Of a stretch of 64,000 nt of DNA, positions 15,316-25,456 are shown in pieces; the first letter of the stretch is position 1, and each line of letters opens with the position of its first letter. A program made the translations under genes and the position numbers. The notes under the pieces were generated by a model. It had not been told where the DNA came from, ran no database searches, and saw only the letters and a program-made list of their open reading frames with translations. The stretch comes from Telmatobacter sp. DSM 110680 (GTDB lineage Bacteria; Acidobacteriota; Terriglobia; Terriglobales; Acidobacteriaceae), in NCBI RefSeq assembly GCF_039994875.1, contig NZ_CP121196.1:558001-622000 (forward strand). Direction: 5' to 3'.

Positions 15316-16224
15316 GTGACGAAAATGCCAGACACTCTCCTCTCGGCAAGCTCTTCATCCGCAAATCGACGAAGCCTAGTCATCACCTTCTCACTCTCCG
15401 CCCTTCTCGCCCTCTATCTGTTCACGCGCATCCTCCAGATCCTTCCCTTCAGCACCCCGTCCACTTTCATCGTCGCTCTTGAAATTTTCTCCGCTCTCCT
15501 CTTCGCCCTAATCCACGGCGCACAGCACTACCGCCTCCACGGCATACTCGTCTTCGCCGTAATCTGCCTTGTCATCGGAAACATCGTCGAAAACATCGGC
15601 GTACTCACCGGCTTCCCTTACGGCCACTACGAATTCCTCCCTCTCATGGGTCCACAGTTCCTTCGCGTACCCATCCTTCTGGGTATCGCCTACATCGGTA
15701 TGGCTTACGTCTCATGGACGCTAGCCCGCCTCATCCTCGGCGCTACCACGACTAAGCCCGCAGGCGCCCAACTTATCCCCCTGTCGTTACTCGCCGCCGT
15801 CATCATGACTGCCTGGGACTTGGCTCAGGACCCCGTATGGAGCACCCTCCTCCACGCATGGTGCTGGCGCGATGGCGGACTCTGGTTCGGCGTCCCTGTC
15901 ACCAACTACGCCGGCTGGCTCCTCACGGTCTTCCTGATCTACGTCGCCTTCGCGCTCTACCTGAAACATTCTGCCGTCGGATCCCTATCTCCCTCGCAAC
16001 CGCATTGGCGCGCCACCGTCCTCCTCTACGCACTCTGCGCGGTCGGAAATATCCTCCAGCTACTTCGACCGCAACCTTTCAAGGTTGTCGCCGACCCCTC
16101 GGGCGCACTATGGCAAACCGCAGCCATCCTCCACGCCTCGGCGCTCGTATCAATGTTTTTCATGGGATCACTCGCGATCGCGGCATCGCTGCGTATTCCG
16201 AAAGTGGACTCGAACAACTCTTAG
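15316..16224 (+). CDS. Carotenoid biosynthesis membrane protein (CruF/DUF422 family)
   Basis: The 302-residue protein has about seven hydrophobic helices and the DUF422 signature. This includes NIVENIGVLTGFPYGHYEF with its acidic and aromatic residues in helices, MTAWDLAQDPVWSTL, and VPVTNYAGWLLTVF. Characterised relatives are carotenoid 1',2'-hydratases (CruF) acting on acyclic carotenoid ends in the membrane. GTG at 15316 is used; an ATG nine bases downstream (15325) is equally possible. No other carotenoid gene is adjacent, so the exact substrate is open. Family call firm, reaction inferred. Confidence 0.82.
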   Translation: MTKMPDTLLSASSSSANRRSLVITFSLSALLALYLFTRILQILPFSTPSTFIVALEIFSALLFALIHGAQHYRLHGILVFAVICLVIGNIVENIGVLTGFPYGHYEFLPLMGPQFLRVPILLGIAYIGMAYVSWTLARLILGATTTKPAGAQLIPLSLLAAVIMTAWDLAQDPVWSTLLHAWCWRDGGLWFGVPVTNYAGWLLTVFLIYVAFALYLKHSAVGSLSPSQPHWRATVLLYALCAVGNILQLLRPQPFKVVADPSGALWQTAAILHASALVSMFFMGSLAIAASLRIPKVDSNNS

Positions 16225-16294
16225 AAGTTTTCAGCTGCATGCATCTAAAAAGTTGCTAAGCACGAAGAAAACCCACCGCACCGAAGGAGCCTTT

Positions 16295-16561
16295 ATGGCC
16301 GAATCAAAGACTTATTCTATTCAGGATGCTTTACAGGCGCAGTCCGCGCTTCGGGCGGCGGCGGGTCTTGAACCCGAGCGATTCCCCGTTGAAGCTTTTG
16401 TTGGCATGATCAGCGATGAGATCGAGGCCCTTCGCACACAGGGTCAGAGTAACGAGCAGATTGCTTCACTTATTCGACAAAGCAGCGCCATCGACGTGAC
16501 TTCTGGAGAAATCGAAGCCAACTACGCTCCGCCCGAGCAACGCCATCAAAACGGCCACTGA
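16295..16561 (+). CDS. Small conserved-looking protein of unknown function (88 aa)
   Basis: A short acidic, soluble protein starting at an ATG with a strong ribosome site (gaaggag, 16283-16289). It follows the carotenoid gene by 70 bp and converges with the LytTR regulator, 7 bp away. The second half (EALRTQGQSNEQIASLIRQS) reads as two helices around a turn, similar in style to small DNA-binding or helical-hairpin proteins. The very end is polar (PPEQRHQNGH). The frame is open further upstream, but that part overlaps the previous gene and has no ribosome site. I do not recognise a family; the codon use and ribosome site are the reasons to believe it is real. Confidence 0.65.
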   Translation: MAESKTYSIQDALQAQSALRAAAGLEPERFPVEAFVGMISDEIEALRTQGQSNEQIASLIRQSSAIDVTSGEIEANYAPPEQRHQNGH

Positions 16562-16568
16562 GTTCACT

Positions 16569-17402
16569 TCATAAATTGAACAGTTCCCGCAGCCGCCTCG
16601 TCTGCGCCCGGCTCACGGGAATCTCCGTCTGCTTCTTGTCATTCATGCGCAGCTGGTACGTCGACTTGAACCAGGGAACTACTTCGCGAATCTGGTTGAT
16701 GTTCACCACGAAGCTGCGATGCGCCCGCCAGAACACCATCGGATCCAGCTGATCAAGCAGTTCCTCAATCGTTCGGCACTTCGATTGTCCTTCGAACTGC
16801 TGCGTCACCACCCGGATCACGCCTTCTTCGATCTCTGCAAAGCAGATCTCCGTCTGGTCCACCAGCAGCAGCCGGCTCCCCGCCTGCACAATAAGCTTTG
16901 TCGGCTGTGTGCCGCGCCCCGCGCCCTGCGGACTCTTCAACAGGTTGAGCAACGCGTCCAGTTGCGATTCAATCGGCGAATCTCCGGTTGATCCCGACGC
17001 CCCAACGGTGGTCATCCGCCCGCGCGCGCGTTCCAGTGCCTTATCTACGCGGACCCGATCAAATGGCTTCAGCAGGTAATCCACCGCATTCACATCAAAT
17101 GCCCGCACCGCGTACTGGTCATACGCCGTTGCAAACACAAACTGCGGCAAGTGCCATCCGTTACCGTCTTTCTGTTTGCGATGTCGGTCCATCACCCGCT
17201 GAATCACCGCAAACCCATCCAGCCCCGGCATCTGCACATCGAGAAACACCAAATCCGGGTGATGTTCTTCAATCAACTCCACCGCCTCGATGCCATTTGC
17301 TCCCTGCGCCACAACTTCAACATCCTTCGCCGACTCCAGCAGGTACGCAAGCTCGTCGCGAGCCAGTTGTTCATCGTCAATGATGAGTGCAGAAATCGTC
17401 AT
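16569..17402 (-). CDS. LytTR-family response regulator (LytR/AlgR type)
   Basis: A two-component transcription factor. The N-terminal receiver shows ALIIDDEQLARDEL (acidic pocket), the phospho-acceptor Asp in PDLVFLDVQMPGLDG, and the conserved VFATAYDQYAVRAFDVNAVD and YLLKPFDRVR segments. After a linker, the LytTR DNA-binding domain follows, with ICFAEIEEGVIRVVTQQFEG, FWRAHRSFVVNINQIREVVP and a C-terminal EIPVSRAQTRRLRELF. The start at 17402 (MTISALIIDDE) fits the family; a GTG at 17423 would add seven residues. No sensor kinase lies beside it, so it is an orphan in this window; such regulators usually pair with a LytS/YehU-type kinase. Confidence 0.92.
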   Translation of the reverse strand: MTISALIIDDEQLARDELAYLLESAKDVEVVAQGANGIEAVELIEEHHPDLVFLDVQMPGLDGFAVIQRVMDRHRKQKDGNGWHLPQFVFATAYDQYAVRAFDVNAVDYLLKPFDRVRVDKALERARGRMTTVGASGSTGDSPIESQLDALLNLLKSPQGAGRGTQPTKLIVQAGSRLLLVDQTEICFAEIEEGVIRVVTQQFEGQSKCRTIEELLDQLDPMVFWRAHRSFVVNINQIREVVPWFKSTYQLRMNDKKQTEIPVSRAQTRRLRELFNL

Positions 17403-17807
17403 ACACAAACGCAGACGTGCCACCGAGGCACAAACCTCAGTTTACCTCCCCAAGGTTATAAGTCCCCTGCTTCTTCCGGTCTCGAGCCCTGTTTTGTGAG
17501 GCGCCTTCAATTTGCCCTTGCGCTAGCAGCAAGTCGCGACGGTCGATCCTCCATTCTTTCTGGCTCGTGCTAGTCGGATCGTCAGAAGTTTTATGATCGG
17601 CGCCCAACCAACGTTATGCGTGCTTGAAGGTCTGCTTGAGACAACAAACTCGTTTTTCATATCAAGTTTTGGGATTCCTTTTACGCCTCTTTCATCGGGG
17701 AATAACATTCCACATTTCCCATATCAGCAGATTGTCGAGTCGAGATTCACGAAATTTCGGCCCATCCCCAACGACAGTCTGCCCGCCTCAAAATGAAAGG
17801 AATTCCA
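17403..17807. other. Intergenic region between the LytTR regulator and the TonB receptor
   Basis: This 405-bp divergent spacer holds the 5' flanks of both genes. No convincing gene, RNA or repeat was seen. The composition is more AT-rich near 17580-17760, as expected of a promoter region for the receptor gene. A Pho-box-like direct repeat was looked for and not found. Confidence 0.5.
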
Positions 17808-20800
17808 ATGTTGCGTTCCCCGTTCCTGAGAATTCTCTGCCTGCTTATAGCTTCTTCTGGAGGTTTAATTCTTCACGCGCAAGTCAATACGGCCAGTCTG
17901 TCCGGACTGGCAACAGATCGGACCGGCGCTGCGCTTCCGCATGTCACAGTAACGGCCAAGGACGACGCGAACGGCTATACACGCACGGTGCAAACCGATT
18001 CCGCGGGAGCCTATTCGTTTCAAGATCTACCCATTGGCCAGTACAAGGTCACGGTGAGCGCACCCGGATTTGACTCACTCGTCGAAGATGTCACGCTCTC
18101 AGTGGGACAGAGGTCGCGCGAAGACTTCCATCTCCAGGTAGGCGCTACTCAGCAATCAGTTGAAGTGGCAGCAGGTGCAAGTCTGCTTTCGCCTGACGAT
18201 GCATCCATCAGCACTGTTGTGGACTCGACAACCATTAAGGAAACACCTCTGTCCCTTCGCAACTGGGATGATCTGCTTCGTACCGTTCCCGGAGTTCAGA
18301 TCAGCCGCTTCACACAGCAGAGTGGCGCCACCTCCGCCGGCCGTGTGGGCGACTTCAACGTTAACGGAATCCATTCGCTGCAAAATAACTTCATTCTCGA
18401 CGGCATCGATAACAATACTTTTTCAGAGAACGTTCAAGAACTCAGTACTGAGTCCGCTCACCCGTCCCTCGACACCATCGCCGAATTCAACGTCATCAGC
18501 AATCCGTATTCGGCAGAATACGGGCGTAGCCCGGGCGGCATCGTCTCAGTGAACACCATCAGCGGCACCAATAGGTTTCATGGCCTGGCCTATGAATATG
18601 TCCGCAACAATTACTTCGACTCGAACGATTTCTTTTCCGATCGCCACAAGCTGGCAAAGCCAAAATATAACCAGAATCAGTTCGGCGGAAGCCTTGGTGG
18701 ACCAATCGCCAGGAATCACCTGTTCTTCTTCTTCAACTACGAGGGCACACGAATCAAGCAGGGAGTTCTGCGCACGGCCACCGTACCTCTGCCCAATGAG
18801 CGGATCGGCGACTTCAGCCCCGCCACAGCCGCCGCCGTCGGAGTGAAGTACCCTACCATTTACGATCCGACGACGTGTCAGCCGGCGTTCTCCGGTTCCA
18901 ACTGTCAGGCTTTCACCAACAACTCCATCCCCTCGGGCAGCCTCGACCCCACCGTGCAGGCCCTGATGGCACTCTTCCCGCAGCCCAACACCACAACAGC
19001 CGGCAGTCCACCCAACGTCAACAACTACATTCGCAATGCGCTCCTTACCGATTTTGACGACAACTATGACGGCCGCGTGGATTGGACTCCCTCGTCTGCG
19101 GACACGGTGTTCGCACGCTACAACTACTCCAACCGGACCCGCGATATCCCCGGTTACCTTGGCGGACTTGCGGATGGCACCTCCACCTCCGCATGGGGCA
19201 ATCAGATTCTGAAATCGCACAGCGCGGTGCTGGGATGGACGCACATCCTCAACCAGAACATGATCAATGAGTTTCGCTTCGGCTGGGTCCGCGACTTCTC
19301 ATACGCACAGCAGCAGCCTTTCACGCTAAGTCAATCGGCCGGAACCTTCGTTCCCGGCATTCCCGATAATCCTGCTATCGGCGGCGGAGTGCCGCTCACA
19401 TCGTTCACAAACTTCGCTTTCGAGGGCTCGCCGGACTTCCTTCCCAAGCGACAGATTCCGATGCAGTATCAATACAACGACACCTTCTCAATTGTGCGTG
19501 GCAGACAAACGCTGAAATTCGGCACCAGCATCTATCTGCCGATGCGCAACATCTTCCAGGACGAACCCGGCACGCGCGGAGACTTGGGCTTTACCGGCGT
19601 CTTCACCTGTCAGCACAGCGCACCTGGGAAATGCGTTTCAGGAACCGGTCTGTCTTATGCCGACGGCCTGCTCGGCTATACGCAGAGCACCCAGCTGACG
19701 AACGTCTTCTTCGTCGACCAGCGTCTGTGGATGGCGTCCGCGTTTGGCGAAGATGATTGGAAAGTCACGCCGAAGCTGACCCTGAACCTTGGCTTGCGCT
19801 ATGACTTCGCCACTCCGCCGCTCGAAGCAAACAATCGGATGGCCGACTTCGACCCGACTGCAGGAGCCCTTGTCTTTGCGAAAAGTGGCTCCCTGAAGAG
19901 CCGCGCGATCGTCGACCCCAACAAGAAGAACTTCGGTCCCCGCATCGGCATTTCATACTCGCCCGACGCGAAGACAGTGTTCCGTGGAGGCTACGGTATT
20001 TACTACTCCCTCTTCGAACGTTTCGGCAGCGAAGATGAACTGGCTTTGAATCCGCCCTTCCTCATCAACAAGACACTCACCAGCAATACCGCACCGGTAC
20101 TTAAGCCCTCGGTTGGTTTTCCTGCGAATTTCCTCGATCCGAGCACAGTTAATCTGAATGCCTTAAATGCCTTTCACATTCGCGCCATGGCCCTGCATGA
20201 TCCACTGCCGTACGTTCAACAATGGAGCTTTGGCATGCAGCGGCAGCTCGGCCAGAAGTGGACGGGTGAAGTCGACTACGTCGGCACCAAGTCCACGCAT
20301 CTTGACGTGATTCGGAATTACAATCAGCCGATCATCTCTGGTGGAGTGAGCACTGGCGTTGTGCCGTACACCAACTTCGGCCAGATCGAATACACCGCCC
20401 CCGTTGGCTTTGGCAACTACAACGGCCTGCAAGCCAGCCTCACCCACAAGTTCTCAAACAACTTTGAGATGAACGCGGCATTCACCCATTCGCGCAGTCT
20501 CGATAACACACCCGAAGAACTGGAATCCAACTCTGGCGATGCGCCGGATGATCGCAACTATGCAGCGTGGTACGGTCCCAGCGATTTCGACGTTCCGAAT
20601 CGCGTGGCCGTCAACTACCGCTACGTTCTGCCCTTCGGCCGGGGACAAGCCATGCTGCAACAAGGGCCATTGTCATGGATACTCGGCAACTGGGCGACCT
20701 CCGGTGTTTACACCTACTACAGCGGTCATCCCTTCCAGGTAAACGAGAATGACGGAAACCACAACTCCATCCTCGATCCCTACGGATATACGACTGCCAC

Positions 20801-21179
20801 TCCCAACCTGGTCGGCAAACCTCATCTTGTCAGTGATCCTGACTGTTGGTTCTTTGCCAGCAAAGATTCCGCGTGCGGAGCCAAAGCGCCCTCGGGATCA
20901 GCCGATGCATATGCCGTGACCGCGGTGGGTGCGGTGGGCAATGTCGGTCGAAACCCGCTGCGCGGACCGCACGTCGATGTCTTCGATGCCGCGCTTCTCC
21001 GCGAATTCCCGATTCGTGAGAGCTGGAATGTCGAAGCGCGATGGGAGGTCTTCAATGTGATCAACACGCCGGAGTTTGGCCAGCCCAACGGCAACATCAC
21101 TAGCGGCGGTGTTGCCAGCATTACCTCGCTCTCGGGTGACCCCCGCGTAATGCAGTTCGCATTACGACTTTCCTTCTGA
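17808..21179 (+). CDS. Oar-like TonB-dependent outer-membrane receptor with carboxypeptidase-regulatory domain
   Basis: A very large (1123-residue) outer-membrane transporter. A signal peptide (about residues 1-24, ending LILHAQ) is followed by a carboxypeptidase-regulatory-like beta-sandwich (LSGLATDRTGAALPHVTVTA to GQYKVTVSAPGF). Then comes a plug domain (TVPGVQISRFT; DGIDNNTFSENVQ) and a long beta-barrel ending in the aromatic LRLSF, as expected for barrel assembly. This Oar/CarbReg type is strongly expanded in Acidobacteriota and usually imports oligomers or large ligands. ATG 17808 is preferred over 17793 because AAAGGA lies 6 bp upstream. A 12-bp inverted repeat follows the stop. Adjacent phosphodiesterase genes suggest, but do not prove, a phosphorylated substrate. 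Confidence 0.92.
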   Translation: MLRSPFLRILCLLIASSGGLILHAQVNTASLSGLATDRTGAALPHVTVTAKDDANGYTRTVQTDSAGAYSFQDLPIGQYKVTVSAPGFDSLVEDVTLSVGQRSREDFHLQVGATQQSVEVAAGASLLSPDDASISTVVDSTTIKETPLSLRNWDDLLRTVPGVQISRFTQQSGATSAGRVGDFNVNGIHSLQNNFILDGIDNNTFSENVQELSTESAHPSLDTIAEFNVISNPYSAEYGRSPGGIVSVNTISGTNRFHGLAYEYVRNNYFDSNDFFSDRHKLAKPKYNQNQFGGSLGGPIARNHLFFFFNYEGTRIKQGVLRTATVPLPNERIGDFSPATAAAVGVKYPTIYDPTTCQPAFSGSNCQAFTNNSIPSGSLDPTVQALMALFPQPNTTTAGSPPNVNNYIRNALLTDFDDNYDGRVDWTPSSADTVFARYNYSNRTRDIPGYLGGLADGTSTSAWGNQILKSHSAVLGWTHILNQNMINEFRFGWVRDFSYAQQQPFTLSQSAGTFVPGIPDNPAIGGGVPLTSFTNFAFEGSPDFLPKRQIPMQYQYNDTFSIVRGRQTLKFGTSIYLPMRNIFQDEPGTRGDLGFTGVFTCQHSAPGKCVSGTGLSYADGLLGYTQSTQLTNVFFVDQRLWMASAFGEDDWKVTPKLTLNLGLRYDFATPPLEANNRMADFDPTAGALVFAKSGSLKSRAIVDPNKKNFGPRIGISYSPDAKTVFRGGYGIYYSLFERFGSEDELALNPPFLINKTLTSNTAPVLKPSVGFPANFLDPSTVNLNALNAFHIRAMALHDPLPYVQQWSFGMQRQLGQKWTGEVDYVGTKSTHLDVIRNYNQPIISGGVSTGVVPYTNFGQIEYTAPVGFGNYNGLQASLTHKFSNNFEMNAAFTHSRSLDNTPEELESNSGDAPDDRNYAAWYGPSDFDVPNRVAVNYRYVLPFGRGQAMLQQGPLSWILGNWATSGVYTYYSGHPFQVNENDGNHNSILDPYGYTTATPNLVGKPHLVSDPDCWFFASKDSACGAKAPSGSADAYAVTAVGAVGNVGRNPLRGPHVDVFDAALLREFPIRESWNVEARWEVFNVINTPEFGQPNGNITSGGVASITSLSGDPRVMQFALRLSF

Positions 21180-21189
21180 TACCATCCTG

Positions 21190-21228
21190 CTCCTGAAGCC
21201 GGGCCCGCTCGTCGTTCGGCTTCAGGAG
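21190..21228 (+). terminator. Hairpin after the TonB receptor gene
   Basis: A perfect 12-bp inverted repeat, ctcctgaagccg / cggcttcaggag (21190-21201 and 21217-21228), with a 15-nt loop, begins 10 bp after the stop codon. No T-run follows (aaaatctcg), so it is either a non-canonical terminator or an mRNA-stabilising 3' hairpin. Confidence 0.6.
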
Positions 21229-21424
21229 AAAATCTCGAGACCTTATTCATGCCCACACAATGGCGACGGCGCCGACCAGACCGTTCGCACCCAATGGCAC
21301 CCGGATCGTGGCCGTCATTTTGTGCGCGTAGAGGCTCGAGACTCAAACGATCGTCTGCTCCTCCTCGGCAATTCCAATCTATTTCGGCTACGAGTCTGGA
21401 AAAACTCATTAAGAAAGGAACATT

Positions 21425-22456
21425 ATGCGTCGTGCCCTATACATGGTTCTATTCGCGTGCAGCGCGGCCACAGTCATTGCGCAGCACGTGGCCGGCAACC
21501 AGTCAATTCCCGGAAGCCGCACAGTCATGGATGCGCACAATTGCTATCCGTACTACGAATGGTGGTACGACCGCATCGACCGTGCGCTCTCCGCAGGAAC
21601 ACCGTTAGCGATCGAGCAGGATCTCTTCTGGTATACCGATGCAAGGACTGGAAAATCCTGGTCCATCGTTGCCCACGGCGCTCCTATCAGTGGCCATGAA
21701 CCTACCATGGAGCACTACTTCTTTGATCGTGTTCGCCCCATCGTTGAACGCGCTCTGAAAGAAGGCAATCACGGCAACTGGCCCCTCATCACGCTGAATC
21801 TCGACTTCAAAACTGAGGAACCCGAGCACCTTCAGGCCGTCTGGGCGCTGTTGACGAAGTACCAGAACTGGCTCTCTACCGCGCCGAAAACATCCGATCC
21901 AAATGCAGCACAACCTCTTACTGTACGACCTATTCTCGTTCTTACCGGCGAGTCAGACGCGCAGCAGAAGGTCTTCTTTGATGACGTTCCCGAAGGCGAC
22001 CGGCTACTCGTTTTTGGCGCCGTTCATACCAACACAAAACAGCCGATGGCTCCACCCGAACTGCTTGAACCGTCACCCGCAACCAACTATCGGCGGTGGT
22101 GGAACAATCCGTGGAGTGTGGTGGAAAGCGGAGGCCAGCAGCACGCACGGGAATGGATCTCTGCTGACGATGAGCGCCTGCGTTTTTTGGTGCAACACGC
22201 CCATTCCCATGGACTCTGGATCCGCTTCTACACTCTCGACGGCGCAACCGAAAAGGAAGAAAGCTGCAATGGTTGGTTCCGCAGCTATAACTTTGGTTCG
22301 CTGGCTGCCGCCGAGATGCGCTGGCGCGCCGCTCAAAAGGCTGGTGTCGATTACGTCGCCAGCGATCAATATGAATTGCTGGCGAAGTTTCTTGGCGCCT
22401 CGCACAATAGTGCGTTTAAGAACTCTCTTCAATTGCATCGAGAGAGTGGCCTTTAG
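21425..22456 (+). CDS. Secreted PLC/GDPD-like phosphodiesterase (TIM-barrel)
   Basis: A 343-residue exported protein with a signal peptide at residues 1-19 (ending TVIAQ). The N-terminal pattern MDAHNCYPYYEWWYDRIDRA followed by GTPLAIEQDLFWYTD is the His-Asn and Glu-X-Asp pair of PLC-like/glycerophosphodiester phosphodiesterases. Later segments, PLITLNLDFKTE and HAHSHGLWIRFYTLD, are the expected barrel strands, and YVASDQYELLAKFLG closes the barrel. It lies 245 bp after the TonB receptor and just before a phosphoesterase gene. ATG 21425 has aaagga upstream. Substrate is unknown; phospholipid head groups or phosphodiesters are plausible. Confidence 0.8.
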   Translation: MRRALYMVLFACSAATVIAQHVAGNQSIPGSRTVMDAHNCYPYYEWWYDRIDRALSAGTPLAIEQDLFWYTDARTGKSWSIVAHGAPISGHEPTMEHYFFDRVRPIVERALKEGNHGNWPLITLNLDFKTEEPEHLQAVWALLTKYQNWLSTAPKTSDPNAAQPLTVRPILVLTGESDAQQKVFFDDVPEGDRLLVFGAVHTNTKQPMAPPELLEPSPATNYRRWWNNPWSVVESGGQQHAREWISADDERLRFLVQHAHSHGLWIRFYTLDGATEKEESCNGWFRSYNFGSLAAAEMRWRAAQKAGVDYVASDQYELLAKFLGASHNSAFKNSLQLHRESGL

Positions 22457-22538
22457 CTACGTTGATCCGGGGCGGCAGTCAATCCACCTCAGAGCTGCGG
22501 GATTGAGGCGGGCACCGACGCCGTGCATACTGAAACTC

Positions 22539-25208
22539 ATGATCCGTGTTTTAGCGAAGGTCTTCTCATTCGCAATTGGATGGGCAATTTTGACCGGACT
22601 GCACGCCCAGGCTCCGGTAACGGCGGTCTTGCCGAACGGCCGCGAGATTCATCCCGAAGGAAACTGGATTCCGCTCGCTCCCTATCCGTTTGCTTTGGCC
22701 GTTCGCCCTGACTATGCAGAGATTGCAGTACCTTCGATAGGATTTCCGTTTGCTCTGAATGTAATCGACGAACCACAAACCTCAAATCCCAAGGTTCGTC
22801 GGTTCCCGACTGGACATGAAAATGATCCATCGATCGAAGTGCATGCCGGCCTGTCTTATTCGCCTGACGGTAATCTGCTCTATGTCGCCACCGGCGATTC
22901 TGGAAAGATTCGCGCTTATCGGACGAGCGATTGGAATGCTGCGGGCGAAGTCTCGCTAGACGGCTCCGTAGGCGAAACGGACTTTGGCGATAGTTTCGCA
23001 GCGACGCTAGTGGTTTCGGCTGATGGCAAAACACTCTACGCGCTGGACCAGGGAAACTGGCGCATCGTGATCATCGACGCCACAACGTGGCAGAAAATTG
23101 GTTCCGTCTCGACCGGCAGTTACCCATTCGGTCTCGCGCTGTCTCCGGACGGAGACAGGCTTTACGTCACAAATAGTGGCCTCTTTGAGTACTCCACTAT
23201 TCGGGGCGCAAGCGAGAAGAACCCCCTGAAAACCGGCTTGCACTTTCCACCATTTTGATACCCCTCGAAAGAGGCGAGAGAGGGTGTGATCGCAGAAGGC
23301 AAGACGATTCCGGGCCTGGGTGACGAGAATTCAGATCGTGGCAGCTCGCTATGGACGTATAGCGTTTTTGATCGAGAGCACATCACCCTGACTGCGAAGT
23401 TGCGCCTGGGCACACCGATTACCGACAGTCCAGGAGAGACCGTTGGCGGCGCCGCACCCACCGGCGTTGTTGCAAGCAAAGACGCGGTCTTTGTTTCATT
23501 GGCCCATAGCGATGCAATCGCAAAAGTCAGTCCGGACGGGACGCGGCTTCTGGCGCAAGCTGAACTCTCGCCATTCGCAGGCAGCATTTTTCGGGATCCT
23601 GCGGGGCGGCCTCTACGAGGCGTGATGCCAAGCGGAGTTGCAGTTGGCGGTGGCCGCCTCTATGTGGCGGAATCAGGAATAAACGCAGTGGCCGTGCTCG
23701 ATACAGATACGCTTCAAGTTCTGGAACACATTCCTGTGGGTTGGAATCCAACCGCAGTTGCTCTCTCTTCCAGTGGCAGCACTCTCTATGTGATCAACAG
23801 CAAGGGAAAGGGATCTGGTCCCAACGCGGGCAGAGAACGTGATCCTGCGGCCCCCACATACATCGGCTCGCTAGAGTTGGGAAGCCTGAGCGCTATATCG
23901 TTCCCTGGTCTGCCGCCCGCTGACGCACTGACGCAGATAGTGGTGTCGGCCAATTCCGCGGCGATCGCCAATTCCACTCCCCTGCCTCGACTGAAACACT
24001 GCTTTCTAATCATTCGCGAAAATCGGACATACGACGAAGTCCTTGGAGACGTTCCAGGCGCCAACGGTGACGCCTCTCTTGCACGCTATGGGATGGATGG
24101 TTGGACCGAGGAGAAGAAACAGGCGAAGCATCTGAAAGTCACACCTAATCTGCATGCGCTGGCCGCTAGGTTTGCGATCAGCGACAACTTCTATGTTGAC
24201 TCGGATGTTTCCGCCGACGGGCATCGTTGGATGGTTGGAATCCAACCGACGCCGTTCTTCAATACCGCGTGGACTTCGAGTTATGGCGGTCGTAGGCAGA
24301 GTTCTCCAACGGCGGAGCAACCGGGACGGCGCGCATTGTTCGGTGGTGCGGATGCGCCGATGCCCGAGGATGAACCGCAGTTTGGATCCTTGTGGGAACA
24401 CGTTGCAGCCAATGGCCAGGGAATATTGAATTATGGCGAAGGACTGGAGATTGAAGGAAACGTTGAGATGCCTGGTGCGCAGCCTGAGGGACAGAGGCTG
24501 CTTCTCAATGCTCCGTTGCCCAAGCCGGTCTTTGAAGCAAGCGACCGACGCTTTCCAACCTTCAACCTCGGGATTCCCGACCAATTCCGCGTGCGGGAAT
24601 TCGAGCGCGATTTCCGGTTGAAGCTGGCGGCGGGTAAGGTCCCGGCGTTGATCGTAATCCGTCTGCCCAATGATCACACCGCGGACCCGCGGCCAGGCGA
24701 CGGCTATCCTTTTCGCGCTTCCTATGTAGCCGATAACGATCTTGCCCTGGGACGTATCGTCGCCTTCCTTTCGAGAACCTCTATCTGGAAAGATTCAGCG
24801 GTCTTTGTGACGGAGGACGACGCGCAAAGTGGCGTGGACCATGTGGACGCGCATCGCAGCATTCTCCTTGTAGCCAGTCCGTGGGTCAAGCCAGGCATGG
24901 TCTCACATGGACACGCGAGCATGGGATCGATCACGCGAACCATCGACGAATTGCTTGGGCTTGGCCCGCTCAATCTTGAAGATGCACTGGCCGCAGAGAT
25001 CACTGGTATCTTCGATGCTCAACCGCATCTCGAGCCTTATGCGACACGCGCCGCCGACCCCCGAGTTTTCATCCCCGCAAGAGCGCGGTTTGCCAAACCG
25101 AAATCAAAAAAGGAGTCTGCGGCACTTCTGGATGTCGATGACGCAGATGAAATTCGGAAGCAACTCAAGAAGGAAGCCGGCAACCTGCGCAGACCGAATG
25201 ATGACTAG
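22539..25208 (+). pseudogene. Beta-propeller/alkaline-phosphatase-like phosphoesterase gene interrupted by one in-frame TGA
   Basis: A single frame runs from ATG 22539 to 25208, broken only by TGA at 23256-23258. The first part (239 residues) has a signal peptide and YncE-like beta-propeller repeats (LSYSPDGNLLYVATGDSG, ALSPDGDRLYVTNSG). After the stop the same frame continues with YPSKEAREGVIAEGKTIPGL, more propeller repeats, and the phosphoesterase domain (LIIRENRTYDEVLGDV; FVTEDDAQSGVDHVDAHRS). Intact relatives are bifunctional YncE/alkaline-phosphatase-family proteins of about 890 residues, the exact length obtained by reading through. A GGA-to-TGA change (Gly after PPF) is the simplest explanation. 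Alternatives are a sequencing error or two separate polypeptides, the second restarting at GTG 23286. Confidence 0.85.
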
Positions 25209-25456
25209 GGAGTTTCATCGCTCACGTCAGCTAATCCAGATGCGCCTGAACCTTCCGATTCTGCCTGCGCATGTTACAGCATGATGAAAAGCGGATGCCA
25301 ACCGTGAGCGTGTAGAAATTCCTTTCTGCCCACCCTTCGCACAGAGTCTTTGCTCTGCGCATCAACGTATTTGAAACCAAAGTCGCATAGCGCGGGATTG
25401 TGCCGCACGCGAGTCGCTAAAAGGCCGTAGGATACTGAATTGGGGGCGGAGACTAG

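Noticed and set aside
23256..23258. Selenocysteine at the in-frame TGA
   Set aside because: The position corresponds to a glycine-like turn outside any catalytic site, and no SECIS-like hairpin was evident right after the codon.
25209..25456. A gene remnant before the decarboxylase (minus-strand reading ending HAHGWHPLFIML)
   Set aside because: The reading continues antisense into the decarboxylase gene and matches no family; it is treated as noncoding.
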